In this document: positions 18,601 to 28,641 of the stretch, piece by piece | How positions within the stretch are numbered: position 1 is the stretch's first letter | How the letters are laid out: each line of letters begins with the position of its first letter | NCBI RefSeq assembly: GCF_000471905.2 | Contig: NW_006499705.1 | Location: 1,247,562-1,311,561, forward strand | Source: Amborella trichopoda | Lineage: Eukaryota > Streptophyta > Magnoliopsida > Amborellales > Amborellaceae | Reading direction: 5' to 3' | Length of the DNA stretch: 64,000 nucleotides | Translations under genes and position numbers: made by a program | The notes under the pieces: generated by a model | Told to the model about the DNA's origin: nothing | The model's input: only the letters and a program-made list of their open reading frames with translations | Database searches by the model: none

Positions 18601-21371
18601 ACTGCAAAGTGTATTAGGACCGTAATACGTTCTAAATTACTGCAAATCTATTTCCGCCTCAGATGTTTGGAGCTCCAAAAACAGTACAGATTTGATGTTC
18701 AAAGTCCAAAAATAAAAGTACAAGATGATTAGTTTTTAAGACTCCCAACTGAATTTTTTTTATATTCATGAATGTGGCGTTCAAGAGATGATAAGACTTG
18801 TTGGATCCAAATCCCTCTACAATTTTTGAAGGATAGGCACATTATAATTGCTGCAACCGGACCCACTTAAGCTCTACCCTTTTGGACAACCTACTTCATT
18901 TGATGAAGCTGAGTTTTAGTGCCAATCAGTTCAACTATCTTTTGATCCTAATAAGCAATGCTTCTGGTGGCCCTGCAAGATTGGGGTGAGTGACAGGTCT
19001 GGTTTGACCAACATGCGTTCTATTCATAAGACATGAAGTCTCTTTAGTTGGATAAACAAGTTGGGTGAGAAAATCATACGGCAATCCACTCGATAAGGGA
19101 CTTGCTCAATCAAAACTGATTAACTCTCAGTCGAACGGGATGGACTAGAATTTTAAAAAGTAAAAAATAAAAATAGGAATAATATGCTAATCCGCAATTC
19201 AATTGGTCAAACCAACAAGTGTGATCCAGTTTTAATAACCATGTGACATAAAATCTTAATAATATGTAAATGAGAGATCTACAACTAAAATTCCTGAATG
19301 AAGAGACGTTTGCTATGTAACAAGGTGCATGTGTGTATCAAAGAATAGAGACCGAGAGAGAGACCTTGTCACCATAGAAGTCGAAGTAGGGGAGACAGAT
19401 GTTACGTATCAACCTTTTGCTGGTGCTGACCCAGTACACCGCAAAGGGGATCTGAATTAGGGAGTATGCACACCCAATTACACTTGCAGAGAGCAAGTAC
19501 CTTCAAAACAAAAATACAAAGAAAATTTATGTTACCCAAAAGACTCCGGAAATAATTTATATAAGGTTGCAACTTTACTTAAAGATTCATTGGAAAAGCT
19601 TGTTTTGATGTTGGAAAATTCTCTAATTGATCACCACGTCATTGAGCTGCATGAACATGAAAATAAAAAAGATTTCGAGACCCAAAAATAGTACATCTTG
19701 CAACACATTATTTGGAACACCCATTTTCAAGATTTTCATGTATTTATAGATCTACTTGATTTGAACCATTTTTGAAGTTTAAAATTTTATAATTAGAAAT
19801 GAAAATTGATTGTTAGGTCATCCAAAGAATTTTTTGAAGACCAAGAATAATTTCTTCCAAAATATAATGTCTTGGTCTATAACATTAACCCTTACTACCC
19901 ACTTTTTGTTTACCAATAACCCTTACTAGCTACTAATATCTGGAGACTTAATTAAAAATAAAATAAATTAATAAAATAGGAAATATTGGTGCATCAGCCG
20001 ACACCCCTATTCATATGCGCTTCCCTTCCAATCTTCATCATGGAGACTCTCTATGTTGGATAAAAAATTTACAGGAACCATGATCGAAAAAAAAAAAAGA
20101 TGAAATTATCAACCTTAAAAGTTGTTTATCTTGAAAATTTTCTTGCACCAGTTAATTTTAGTTCTTCATAGATCATCAAATCTGACTATTTTGGGAGCTG
20201 CGTAAATGTATTCCTATTTATTTGGGACGTTCTATATCCTAAATCCATGAAAAGCCAAGGTGGACTCACACGTCTGAAGACAAAATAAAATTTCTCATAA
20301 ATAAATAACAAAGGGTGGTTTATACTATAGAAGTAAGACACACCTCTAAATTTTGCTTGGAGATATAATTCCAGTTTCAGAGACCTAGCTAGTTATAAAA
20401 TTCAAAAATCTAAAAATGGTACAGATCCAACAAATTTATAAATACTTTAAAATTTGAAAATACATTGTCCAAATAACTTGTTACAAGATGCACTATTTTT
20501 AGCACTTAGCGATCTTTTTTTTCTTAATATCCATATATTTCGAGGTTGAGAACATCACTCAAAGGGTTTTCTAACATTGGAAAGCACTGTTAAAAAGCAT
20601 GATCTAGGAACGGAAACCGGCCATGGGCAGGGTCTAGGTAACCGGCCCTAATCGGGTAGGTCCCGGTCGGGCTAAAAAGAGTTAAAAAAATTTAAAAAGA
20701 ATCTAAAAAAATCCCAAAAGATATGAAAAGTATGTTTAAGGTATAATTCAACAAAATACATCCAAATTCAAAAAATTAGACAAAATACATCCAAAATGAG
20801 ATTAAAACAACGGTAAAAAATGGATTTTGAAAAATCAATTGGTGCCTCTAAGGGTGTTTTAGAAATAATCTAAGAAAAATAGAAAAAATGTAAACACAAG
20901 TATTTATGGCCAAAATACTTCCCAATCTTTTTAAAAACAATAGAAAACATTAAAAAAACTTATTACAAACAAATTTATTTTAATTTTTTATATAATTTTT
21001 TTGAATTTCTTTTAAAGTTTATGGATTGACCACCCAACCGGCTAAAACTGGCCAAGGCCAGTACGTAGTTCCAAGTAACCCGGCCGGTTTTGCAAACACC
21101 AGATGAAACACTTCTTCTAAAGGATTTTTGAGGCACAGCTTACTTCAAAACACCTCATTTAAACTTTATTCATAAACAAAAACTAAGTCTATCGTTTATT
21201 CTAAGAAGAAGATTATTAGTACCTATAAGCTTTAATGTCTTTGAAGGTGACCTCCGACTTATCTGAAAATTTGACTTTGTCAGTTACAAGGATGATTACC
21301 GATATAGCAAGGAGAATAAAGGTGAGGATTCGAAGAAGTATGGTGGCAAAGCGTACAGCTCTAGTCGCCAT
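15618..21371 (-). CDS. CASPL: CASP-like four-helix membrane protein, CASPL4D-type (three exons)
   Basis: Exons 21371-21223, 19500-19365 and 15881-15618 join at GT/AG sites in consistent phase (2, then 0) and give 182 residues plus stop. The protein starts MATRAVRFATILLRIL. Four hydrophobic helices are visible at about 8-30, 51-72, 96-116 and 150-172. KDIKAYRYLLSASVIGCAY and LAFICMAILSILSSIGLA are typical CASPL (UPF0497/DUF588) blocks. An arginine lies in helix 1. Near the end of helix 3 there is a glutamate (VELKK), where CASPs have a conserved acidic residue. CASPs scaffold membrane domains for local wall modification, such as Casparian strips; CASPL proteins reside in the plasma membrane with less certain roles. 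The 4D assignment is from memory of the family. Introns of 1722 and 3483 bp hold MITEs, an LTR fragment and ribosomal-protein retrofragments. No coding break is seen. Confidence 0.92.
15981..16397 (-). mobile_element. Copia-type LTR with partial tandem duplication
   Basis: On the minus strand, TTTGAGGGGGAG (a polypurine tract) is followed by TGTTAG and an LTR of about 255 bp that ends in ...AAATCA (plus-strand 15981-16235). The LTR start, the AT-rich part and the polypurine tract recur at about 16249-16400. The opposite LTR was not found. The element is incomplete and broken. It sits in intron 2 of the CASP-like gene in the same orientation as the gene. Confidence 0.65.
16398..17060. other. 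Probable internal region of the Copia-type remnant
   Basis: Sequence following the polypurine tract, with repeated phrases such as ACACGACTCG and AACTCG. No domain is recognisable. Assigned to the LTR element by position only. Confidence 0.35.
17061..17182 (+). pseudogene. RPS20: RPS20 retrocopy fragment (intron-less)
   Basis: GGGCTAAAAGTCAAGGGA, TACCAAAGTTTTGCACA and GAAATCTCC match coding exon 2 of the RPS20 gene at 53905-53792. The match continues through the junction into exon 3 (GAACAAAT..TGGGATC) without the 4.7 kb intron, so it comes from spliced mRNA. About 120 bp remain. Several small gaps break the frame and it cannot code. It lies in intron 2 of the CASP-like gene, antisense to that gene, and about 130 bp before a similar RPS6 fragment in the same orientation. 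Confidence 0.8.
17220..17275. repeat. CT/GA inverted microsatellite pair
   Basis: A CT run and a GA run face each other around AATGGGAACGAATTC and could pair as a hairpin. They lie between the two ribosomal-protein fragments. Confidence 0.7.
17313..17457 (+). pseudogene. RPS6: RPS6 (eS6) retrocopy fragment, C-terminal end
   Basis: The frame reads AKAEAAKYQKLLASKLKEQ and then HERRSESFAK, the near-invariant C-terminus of plant 40S ribosomal protein S6. The serine-bearing RRSES is the region known for TOR/S6-kinase phosphorylation in the intact protein. Past AKPRR the frame shifts slightly, but the DNA still resembles the gene down to a TAG near 17456. Only about 48 codons are present, with no start codon. 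Same orientation as the RPS20 fragment just upstream. Confidence 0.78.
17458..17804. other. CASP-like intron 2, no feature recognised
   Basis: A degenerate initiator-tRNA-binding-like word lies near 17537-17553 on the minus strand but was not convincing. Nothing else was seen. Confidence 0.4.
17805..19250. mobile_element. Candidate hAT-like element
   Basis: The left end CATAGTTCTCAAGACC and the complemented right end CATGGTTATTAAAACTGG are similar. AACCGGT/AACCGATT words are rich near both ends, as in other plant hAT-type MITEs. No 8-bp target duplication was found and no protein is encoded. Located in intron 2 of the CASP-like gene. Confidence 0.4.
19548..19836 (+). mobile_element. Mutator-type MITE, family A, 3'-truncated
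   Basis: Starts GGAAATAATTTATATAAGG with TTGCAAC and follows the family to CATCCAAAGAATTTTTTG. The right terminal 60-80 bp are absent. Located at the 3' end of intron 1 of the CASP-like gene, directly after coding exon 2 on the plus-strand map. Confidence 0.7.
20318..21172 (-). mobile_element. Mutator-type MITE, family A/B, interrupted copy
   Basis: Family core in reverse: AGATCCAACAAATTTATAA, CAAGATGCACTATTTTTAG and CGAGGTTGAGAACATCAC. It breaks at 20585 and resumes near 21102 with CTTCTTCTAAAGGATTTTTGAGG. Located in intron 1 of the CASP-like gene, ending about 50 bp from exon 1. Confidence 0.65.
20585..21101. mobile_element. hAT-like MITE nested in a Mutator-type MITE
   Basis: Left end CACTGTTAAAAAGC and complemented right end TGGTGTTTGCAAAACCGG resemble the ends of the 6384-9309 element. 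Both are followed by CCGGCC-rich sequence. The flanks TTGGAAAG and GATGAAAC are only half alike, so the target duplication is weak, but the host MITE reads on across the gap. Confidence 0.5.
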
Positions 21372-21566
21372 TTTTGCCTCATAAAAACCACATAGCTCTT
21401 TAGGTATATATGCTAAGATCTTTTACCTTGGTTTCATCTTTGTAATATATATATTGTGAGATTGAATAGAGACCCCTCTTTTGGCCATATCTTGGCCGGC
21501 CTTAAATGTCTGTCTTTCATTATGTCCGGTTATGTGGCGATACTATCAAATGCTTGTCTTTTGCTT

Positions 21567-21760
21567 GGAAAATTGTTGCATGCAGCGAGGCCCGCATTTC
21601 TGCATTTGGTGTGCTCGAGCTATAAAGCATCCATCATAATGATGGATGCAGATGCAAATAGGCAGTCCATCTTAAAACAATTCAAACTAACAATCCAAAT
21701 TTTCTCAATAGAATTATTATTTTTAATTTTCAAAGTTTAATTTTTTTTCATATTCATGTT
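21567..21760 (+). mobile_element. Mutator-type MITE, family C fragment
   Basis: Begins GGAAAATTGTTGCATGC, then GGCCCGCATTTCTGC. It shares GCATCCATC..GATGGATGCA and AGGCAGTCCATCTTAAAACA with 12854-13154. The right end was not found. Confidence 0.55.
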
Positions 21761-21925
21761 CCCATGTTAGTAAAAATTAAGTCCAAAAGAACATCTCAAA
21801 AATAGATTCCTAAGAGGTGACTCATTTCTATCCTTTATTTTTTAAGCCATGGTTTTGAACTGAATTTCCAAGGTTGCAAGGGAGTCGAAACAAAACTGAT
21901 GTGATACAATGTCTTTTTCCATGTA

Positions 21926-22740
21926 GAAAAGGTTTATATTAAGGTGAGGCCCTAAACAATCCAATTAAGGCGCACCTCAAAAATTCATTAGAAGAGGTTG
22001 TTTTGATGCCCAAAAATTCTCAAATAGATCATCTCAACCTCAAGATATATGGACATGAGAAAAAATTAATTTCATGTTTTGAGAACAATGTAGCGTGTAA
22101 TGCATTTTCTATACCATAAAATTTTCAAGTGTTCATAGATCTGTTCGATCTACGCTATTTTTAGGATATAAATTTTATAATTAGAGATTAAAAAAAAAAA
22201 GAAAAATTTCGCATAGAAACCTAATTCCTCATATTATTTCATGGTAGACCCTCCTTCCATTTTTCTTTCAAACTACATAAAGAAACCCTAAAGATTTCAT
22301 CATACCCCTTTATCTCTTATCTCCCTCTTTTATTGACTTTTGATCATAAAAATTAACCCCAAAAAATCTTTTTATACCATTTCAACCCAAAAAAAATTTT
22401 AATGGGTAGAAAGGGAAAAATAGAGTTAAATAAGTTTTTTGATTGAAATGGTATAAAAAGATTTGTTAGGGCTAATTTTCATGATCAAAAATCAATAAAA
22501 GACAGAGATAAGAGATGAGGGGGTGCGGTGAAATCTTTAAGGGTTTCCTTATGCGGCTTGAAAAACGAAAGAAGGGACTACCATGAAATAATATGAGGAA
22601 TCAAAGTTCTATATGAAATTTTCCCTAAAATAAATTTTAGGGCCATTAGAAAAATTTCCAGTACTTAAACATCTTTTAACACTATTTGAAGGTGTGCCTT
22701 ACTTTGATTGCTTGAGGTCTCAGCCTTATACAAATCACAC
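21926..22740 (+). mobile_element. Mutator-type MITE, subfamily B copy 3, interrupted
   Basis: Left end GAAAAGGTTTATATTAAGG with GTGAGGCCCTAAACAATC; right end GATTGCTTGAGGTCTCAG...CAAATCACAC. The body is interrupted by a fold-back element at 22201-22625 and resumes with AAATTTTAGGGCCATTAG. Confidence 0.7.
22201..22625. mobile_element. Fold-back MITE with arms of about 185 bp
   Basis: Each arm contains CCTCATATTATTTCATGG and TCTTTTTATACCATTTCAA; the right arm is the inverse of the left, with a loop of about 50 bp. Left end GAAAAATTTCGC, right end GAAATTTTCCC. The right flank TAAAATAAA faces a poly-A left flank (7 of 9). A transcript through it would form a long hairpin. Confidence 0.7.
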
Positions 22741-22910
22741 TCTTTTTTTATTATAGATAGGTTTTAGGTGCAAAAGTGGATGCACCTATTCAAATGTGGT
22801 CTCTTTTTTATAATTATGATAATTACGATCATGAATTTGAAAAAAAAAATGAATTTTGAACTTTGAAAATAAATTGTTTTAAAATTTATTTTTGGATTGT
22901 TAGTCACTAT

Positions 22911-24114
22911 TGTTAAAATTGTTAAAATGTATTTTCTAGAAATCATATTAATTTTTATTTTATTTTAATTGATGTAGTAAGGTTGTATTTATAATTTTGT
23001 GTAATAAGAAGGTATGGAACTACTAGGTGGTTAGTAGTTATTGTACTTTATATAGTTGTAAGAACCTCTATTTAAATAAAAGTATGTTGTGGGAAATTGG
23101 GATATGTATCAAGTTTGTAATACTTTTATATACCCTATTTTATATCTTGAAATGAAAGTTTTTCTTCCACCTCATCTTGATTGCTTTTCTTCTATCCCTT
23201 TCCTTGTGAGTCTTAGGCTAGTGTGACATGGTTATACTAATTGAGAAGCAGATTGTTCCGAAATTGTGGCATCCAACTTTCTCCACATGGTATCGGAGCA
23301 ACAAAGGTGGTGGTGATATTGTCTTGACTTCCTTGGTAAAGAAGATAGATTGTTTTTTTGAATATCAATTCAAGTGGAAAGTCGATTGGTTTTAGTGTTG
23401 AGTTGGGAAGTCGACTCAAAATGATCTTTCTATTTCTCAATTCTTCTTATAAAGCTCAAGAATATTTAGTTGGAGATCTCTCATTGATCTGGAATAACCT
23501 ATTTTGGGGGAACGAATGAAGCGAAGTATCACTCGTGACTTAAAAAGGAAGTATTGCTTATGTTGCTTCTATTCAAGGGTGGGCTACACAATCATCCTTG
23601 GTGGAGTTTGAGAATCTCCTTGGTGGCCTGTCAAATGGTCAGATTTTTATTTCAAAAAGTAATGGAGATGACCGCATCACACTTGAGAGCTAAACGTTGT
23701 CTCTTTCTAAAAAATCACTTTAAGGGGAGTGTTAAAATGGTTAAAGTGTATTTTCTACAAATCATATTAGTTTTTATTTTACTTTATTTTGAGTAAAGTA
23801 GTAAAGTTGTATTTGTAATTTTGTGTAATAAGAAATTATGAAACTACTAGGTGGTTGGTAGTAATTGTAATAAATATGGTTGTAAGAACATCTATTTAAA
23901 GAGATGTGAGTGATGGGAAAATTGGATCAAATGTATCAAGTTTGTAATACTTTTGTGTACCCTAGTTTTCATCTTTGAATGAAAGTTTTTCTTCTATTTC
24001 ATCTTAATTGTTCTACTTCTATCTCTTTTGTTGCGAGTGTTGGGCTAGTGTGACATTATTATACTAATTGAAAAACATATTGTTCCAATATTGTGGCATC
24101 CAGCTTCCTCCACA
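22911..24114 (+). mobile_element. Small LTR retroelement (1.2 kb) with both LTRs and target repeats
   Basis: LTRs at 22911-23287 (377 bp) and 23730-24114 (385 bp) begin TGTTAAAAT and end CTCCACA, and agree at roughly 85% by eye. The 5-bp target repeat ACTAT is perfect on both sides (22906-22910 and 24115-24119). TGGTATCGGAGC right after the first LTR is an initiator-Met tRNA primer site. AAGGGGAG precedes the second LTR. The 440-bp interior shows only a short gag-like stretch of Copia type, so the element is non-autonomous by deletion, in size like TRIM/SMART elements though with longer LTRs. LTR divergence points to millions of years. Confidence 0.85.
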
Positions 24115-24119
24115 ACTAT

Positions 24120-24860
24120 TCAATTTAATTATTCACATATTAACATATCTGCACTATTTTCTGAACTCTAAATTCATTGACCTAAAGCTGAAATACATCT
24201 AAAGTGACTTAAGGTGCATTTCCAATCCCAGACTCATCTCTAAGATGGATTCATAGAAGGAGACTGGCCCTTATTTAGACCTTTAGCTTTCATTAATTCT
24301 CATTATTTCACAATTTTATTGCTTTAGGGCTTATTTAGAAGTATTCATTATCATTGATAATTCATTGTTTCTTAATCAAGATAACAAATGATGATGATGA
24401 AGAATAATGAATTATTTGTTATTTTGCAGTATCCCTTATAAAATCATCTAAGATAAACTTATAAGTAGTTTTACACATTATTTTATCCTTTTGAAAACAA
24501 GTTTTTTACTTTATTTAAAATAATTTACTAAAAATCACATGTTTTTAGCTAGAAATAACTGAAAAATAACTAAAAATCATTGAAAACGTTATTATATATA
24601 ATATAGGACATGTACCAAATAGTCAACAAAATAATATTATATAGAGTACATTAATTTTATTTAAGACAAGTCTGCTCATTAACTATCACCTATACATACC
24701 CTTATTTTTTTAGGCATTTTCCTATGACGCATGAATATCAAGGTCGTAGAGCACATATACATGGATTTTTTAGCAAATGGAAAAAGAGTGGGGCCTGAGG
24801 CTATAATATGACTGAAATTCTCCTTTTAAGCTTTTTTCAATATGAAATTTGAGGGTTTTT
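24120..24860. other. Intergenic, no gene seen
   Basis: AT-rich sequence with no recognised feature. Confidence 0.45.
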
Positions 24861-24863
24861 TCC

Positions 24864-24945
24864 TATTGGTGCGAGGATTTAACGTTAACAACGCTACATC
24901 GCAAGTTCGATTCCTACTGCTCAACTATCCAAAAAAACAGGGATG
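24864..24945 (+). mobile_element. tRNA-derived SINE head (candidate)
   Basis: TGGTGCGAGGATTTAACG followed by GCAAGTTCGATTCCTACTG resembles degenerate A and B boxes of a plant SINE. A short A-run follows. There is no cloverleaf, so it is not a tRNA gene. Confidence 0.4.
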
Positions 24946-25071
24946 AAGACTTAGCATTTAGAGAAAATACGGTGGCCCATAGGATTATAACAATAGTAAA
25001 GTCACAATCGTCACTTCTGTCTCTCAAACTAAAATCATCCAAGGTGGTTTGGGACCTAGCATTAGCAGTCA

Positions 25072-25147
25072 TGCATCCATCAAATCCTGGGTATACAGAT
25101 TCTATAATTTGCATCCATCAAATCCTGGGTATACAGATTCTATAATT
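25072..25147. repeat. 38-bp perfect tandem duplication
   Basis: The unit TGCATCCATCAAATCC... is present twice without a mismatch, suggesting a recent slippage event inside an L1 remnant. Confidence 0.9.
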
Positions 25148-25149
25148 TG

Positions 25150-25300
25150 TGAAACATAATTTGAGAAGCTAATTATATGGCTGGTGAACTAGCAAAGAAA
25201 GGGCATATCATGATTCCTTAGCAATCTCTCATGTTTTGCTTTAATGTTGCATTTGTTGTATTAACCTTTTGATCTAATAAAATTAAATATATATATATAT
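25150..25300 (+). mobile_element. L1 LINE 3' tail fragment
   Basis: MAGELAKKG, the conserved C-terminal motif of plant L1 RNase H regions, is followed by a T-rich 3' UTR ending TTTGATCTAATAAAATTAA and a TA repeat. Only the last 150 bp are recognisable. The TA tail hosts the next element. Confidence 0.6.
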
Positions 25301-25778
25301 AAAAGAAAAGATGGGATTAACCCACTAGCTCATATGAACATATGAAGCCAATGTCCCAGATTGATTATAGACTGATCTAACGATAACAGATGTCTGGTAG
25401 TGTTTGAATTTTAGTTTTTTTTTTTCTACAAATTCAAATCAGTTAAAACGTTAGGTGTGTTTCATCAAAAATAGTTGAATCTTCAAAAAATATCCAAAAA
25501 ATATTTTACATAAAATAAATTGACTAAAATACCTCCGAAAAGTTTTAGGGAGTATTGTGGTCTTTTTTTTTTATGAATAATTTTTTTTATATGTTCTTAT
25601 TAGGTACGTCTTGATGAGAAGATCACGCTTTTAAAATTTCAAGTGATTTGGATCTGTAGAAAAAATAATAAAATTCAAACACTACCGGATATTCGTAATC
25701 ATCAGATCGGCTTAAATTCAATCTAGACCGTTGGGTTCATATATTCATATGAGCTAGTGGACTAATCCCATCTTTTTT

Positions 25779-25800
<22 letters not shown>
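25300..25800. mobile_element. TIR element inserted in a (TA)n tract
   Basis: AAAAGATGGGATTAACCCAC...CTCATATGAACATATGAA on the left is mirrored by CATATATTCATATGAG..GTGGACTAATCCCATCTTTT on the right, an inverted repeat of about 50 bp. Further inner inverted words (GTAGTGTTTGAATTTTA / AAATTCAAACACTAC) extend it. TA dinucleotide runs lie on both sides (25284-25302 and 25776-25808). The insertion preference recalls the rice Micron MITEs, but the family is not proven. Confidence 0.65.
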
Positions 25801-25812
<12 letters not shown>

Positions 25813-26429
25813 AAGATCGGATTAATTGAATAAGTAGGCCTGACCTGACGAATTTTTGCTTCACTAAGTGATACTTTTGTGGGTGGACCCGAGATATCTG
25901 TATGTCCTTCACAAGCTTACAACAATTTTCACCGGATAGGATAACAAATAATTTATGGGAAAATAATACATTATATAGCGATACAGAACATGGATCAGCT
26001 TCATATGGGTTTAGATTATGGTTTAGGGTTTACAGATTAGAATCACTAGCAGAAGTACGTGCCCGTTATTTGATTCTATTTGAAATTACATAGGAAATTA
26101 TACTTTTGAAAGAGACTATATAAGTTAGACTCCGGGGATTTTCAATGACTAAAAGCAGGCTATTCTTTTCATTAGAAAGGTATACAAGTTATCACCTTCT
26201 CAAAAAACATCCTATAAAAATTATTTTTCAAACTAGTTGTATTGAAACAAATTTGTAGGATACAAAACCAAGTGATCATCAAGACTGAAGTGATGGCTCG
26301 CAATAAAATGATGGAAATATCATTCTTTCTATAAAATCCAAATGATGTGCAGATGGCAGTCGAAAACTTCTGGATTAAACAAAAAACAATACATTCTAAA
26401 TTTGATCATACAGTAAGCTTTTTCCATAG

Positions 26430-27175
26430 AAAACAACCTGCCATATACGCAGATAAGATTTGGGAGATATGAAAGAAAAGAAATAATAGAGTTTTTGAAG
26501 GTAAAACAATGGAGTTGGATGTGGTGAAGAAAAGGATTACTCATAATATTTGGAGTTGGTTCTCTATCACTACAGAGGGTTTTGGGATCTCGGAGACAGT
26601 TGTGTCGGTGAATATTACAAATCTAATAAGCCAAAGGTCAATCAAGGTTTGACCAAGATATATTTGGTGTCCACCGGTGCAGGGTACAATCAAGTTGAAC
26701 TTTGATAGGAGCTTACATGGTAATTCGGGTGCAGCTGGTTTTCAGAGGGTGATTAGAAATTCATATAGAGAAGTACTTTGATACTACGGTGGTCCATACA
26801 GGGTGGCGACTGCAAATGTTGCATAAATGGAGACTGTGCTCCAAGGTATTCTATTTCAACATTTTCGGACCCAACTCTGTATAATTGAAGGAGATTTATG
26901 AACATTATTAATCGGTGTTTGAAAGAATCTAGTACACCATGAAATTTAAGAAGTAAGTGGATGGAAGTAATGGACATTACGGGTCAAATATCAATATATT
27001 TTCAGCATGTCCACAGGGAAACAAATACGATGGCGAATGGTCTTTTGCTAATTTAGGGATTTTGATAGATAAATTGCTGATTTCTGAAGATCTTTTCCTT
27101 TAATTTTTTTTCTTTTCCTTTTTCGTTTTGTTATGTACTGTTGATATATTAATGAAGTAAATATATTCTTTTGAA
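26430..27175 (+). mobile_element. L1-type LINE 3' end (connector plus RNase H), decayed
   Basis: The stretch NNRVFEGKTMELDVVKKRI with IWSWF is the linker found before RNase H in plant L1 elements. TIKLNFDRSLHGNSGAAGF begins the RNase H domain, and later pieces up to FQHVHRETN-like sequence are visible near 27000. At least five in-frame stops and small shifts disrupt it. The 3' UTR ends in TGAAGTAAATATATTCTTTTG before a GA run. It is a separate, more decayed copy than that at 722-1257. Confidence 0.75.
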
Positions 27176-27176
27176 A

Positions 27177-27178
27177 GA

Positions 27179-27209
<31 letters not shown>

Positions 27210-27210
27210 C
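27177..27210. repeat. (GA)n microsatellite
   Basis: GAGA repeats directly at the end of the LINE 3' tail. Confidence 0.9.
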
Positions 27211-27289
27211 TGAATTTTGATCATCTCTTAGGGAAAAAAAATACCTTAGTTTGATTTTTATCCAAGAGCACATTGTGATTTTTTTATTT

Positions 27290-27684
27290 TATTTTTTTAC
27301 AGTTAGCACATAATTTAATATATAATATATAATATACACTATATAATATATACTATGTACTATATAATATATGATATATATATTGAACAATATGTAATAA
27401 TATTTCTTTTATATTATATTATATAATAATATATTATATAACATAGTTCAACATAATTCTATATTAATATTATATAATTCCGAATATGTTATATAATAAC
27501 CATGTTATATAATATAATCATTTCGTTTTTTTATGACTTTTTATTTTTTAAATTTTTCATTATTTTTTAAAAATTTTGAATTTTTCATTTAATTACATTA
27601 TATTATATTATATTATGATTTTTATCTTCTTTTTTACTAATATAAGATAATAATATATTTCTATAATATGTAATTATTATATAG
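27290..27684. repeat. ATATTA-rich low-complexity tract
   Basis: Long runs of TATAATATATAAT-type words. The phrase AATATGTAATAAT..TTTCTTTTATA recurs at 28045-28080, on the other side of the fold-back element. Similar tracts occur at 29340-29520. Confidence 0.7.
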
Positions 27685-27693
27685 TATTTAACA

Positions 27694-28020
27694 GGAAAAT
27701 TATCATAGCTATACTTTAATTTTCGTTTAATTAAAAAAAAACTCTCAACTTTCATAAACCTCATCTATACCTTTTTTTTCTTCAATTTTGACATTTCTTT
27801 TACCAAAATAGCCTTCATGGTAGTCAATTTACCGTAATGACTACCGCATTATGGTAGTTTATAATAAAGCATTCACGGTAATACGACTACTGTTAAAGCT
27901 ATTTTGGTAAAAAAAAAATTATCAAAATTGAAAAAAAAATTTGTATGGATAAGATTTATGAAAGTTGAGAGTTTTTTTTCCAATTAGATAGAAATTAAAG
28001 TATATTTCTAATAATTTTTC
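27694..28020. mobile_element. Fold-back MITE with 9-bp target repeats
   Basis: Arms of about 130 bp pair: CTCTCAACTTTCATAAACC faces its inverse GATTTATGAAAGTTGAGAG. Left end GGAAAATTATCATAG, complemented right end GAAAAATTATTAGAA. Flanks TATTTAACA (27685-27693) and TATTTACTA (28021-28029) agree at 7 of 9. The loop contains GTAATGACTACCGC-type short palindromes. Confidence 0.7.
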
Positions 28021-28120
28021 TATTTACTATATATTAAATCGATAATATGTAATAATCTTTCTTTTATATCATATTATATAATAATATATTATATAACATG
28101 GTTCCATAGAATTATATATT

Positions 28121-28471
28121 GGGTGCGATTTCTATAAGGGTGTCAACCTTAAACAATCCAATCAAGGCGCACCTTAAAATTTTATCATAACATGTAATTT
28201 TGTTATTAAAAAATCTTAATATTAACTTAAAATATATTTTCATAAAATTTTAAATTCCAAAAATAGTTAAAATCAAGTACATCTATAAATATATGAAAAT
28301 TCTTGAAAATACGATCTAGATAATGTATTGCAAGATGCATTATTTCCAAGACTCAAACTTTTTTTTTTTTCATATTCATACACCTCCACGTAAAACAACA
28401 TTTCCGACAGATTTTTTAGGTGCACATGTGATTCTACATTTTAAGGTTGCAACCTTATATAAACTTTTCCC
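28121..28471 (-). mobile_element. Mutator-type MITE, family A copy 4
   Basis: Starts GGGTGCGATTTCTATAAGG and ends TATATAAACTTTTCCC. Flanks TTATATATT (28112-28120) and TTAAATATT (28472-28480) agree at 8 of 9. The core is in reverse relative to the 7988 copy. Confidence 0.8.
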
Positions 28472-28621
28472 TTAAATATTATATACTATATAATATCTGA
28501 ATACGTATATTATTAATTGCTGCCGTGGACATGAAATTTTATATGTATGATAATATGCATATTATCAATTATTGATGCGGACATGAACTTTTATAATATA
28601 ATAATATTACACATGGGTTCA

Positions 28622-28641
28622 NNNNNNNNNNNNNNNNNNNN
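28622..28641. other. Assembly gap (20 N)
   Basis: Undetermined bases, falling at the left side of another family A MITE. Confidence 0.99.

Noticed and set aside
24885-24925. Possible tRNA gene
   Set aside because: A B-box-like word is present but the arms do not fold into a cloverleaf; SINE head is the better reading.
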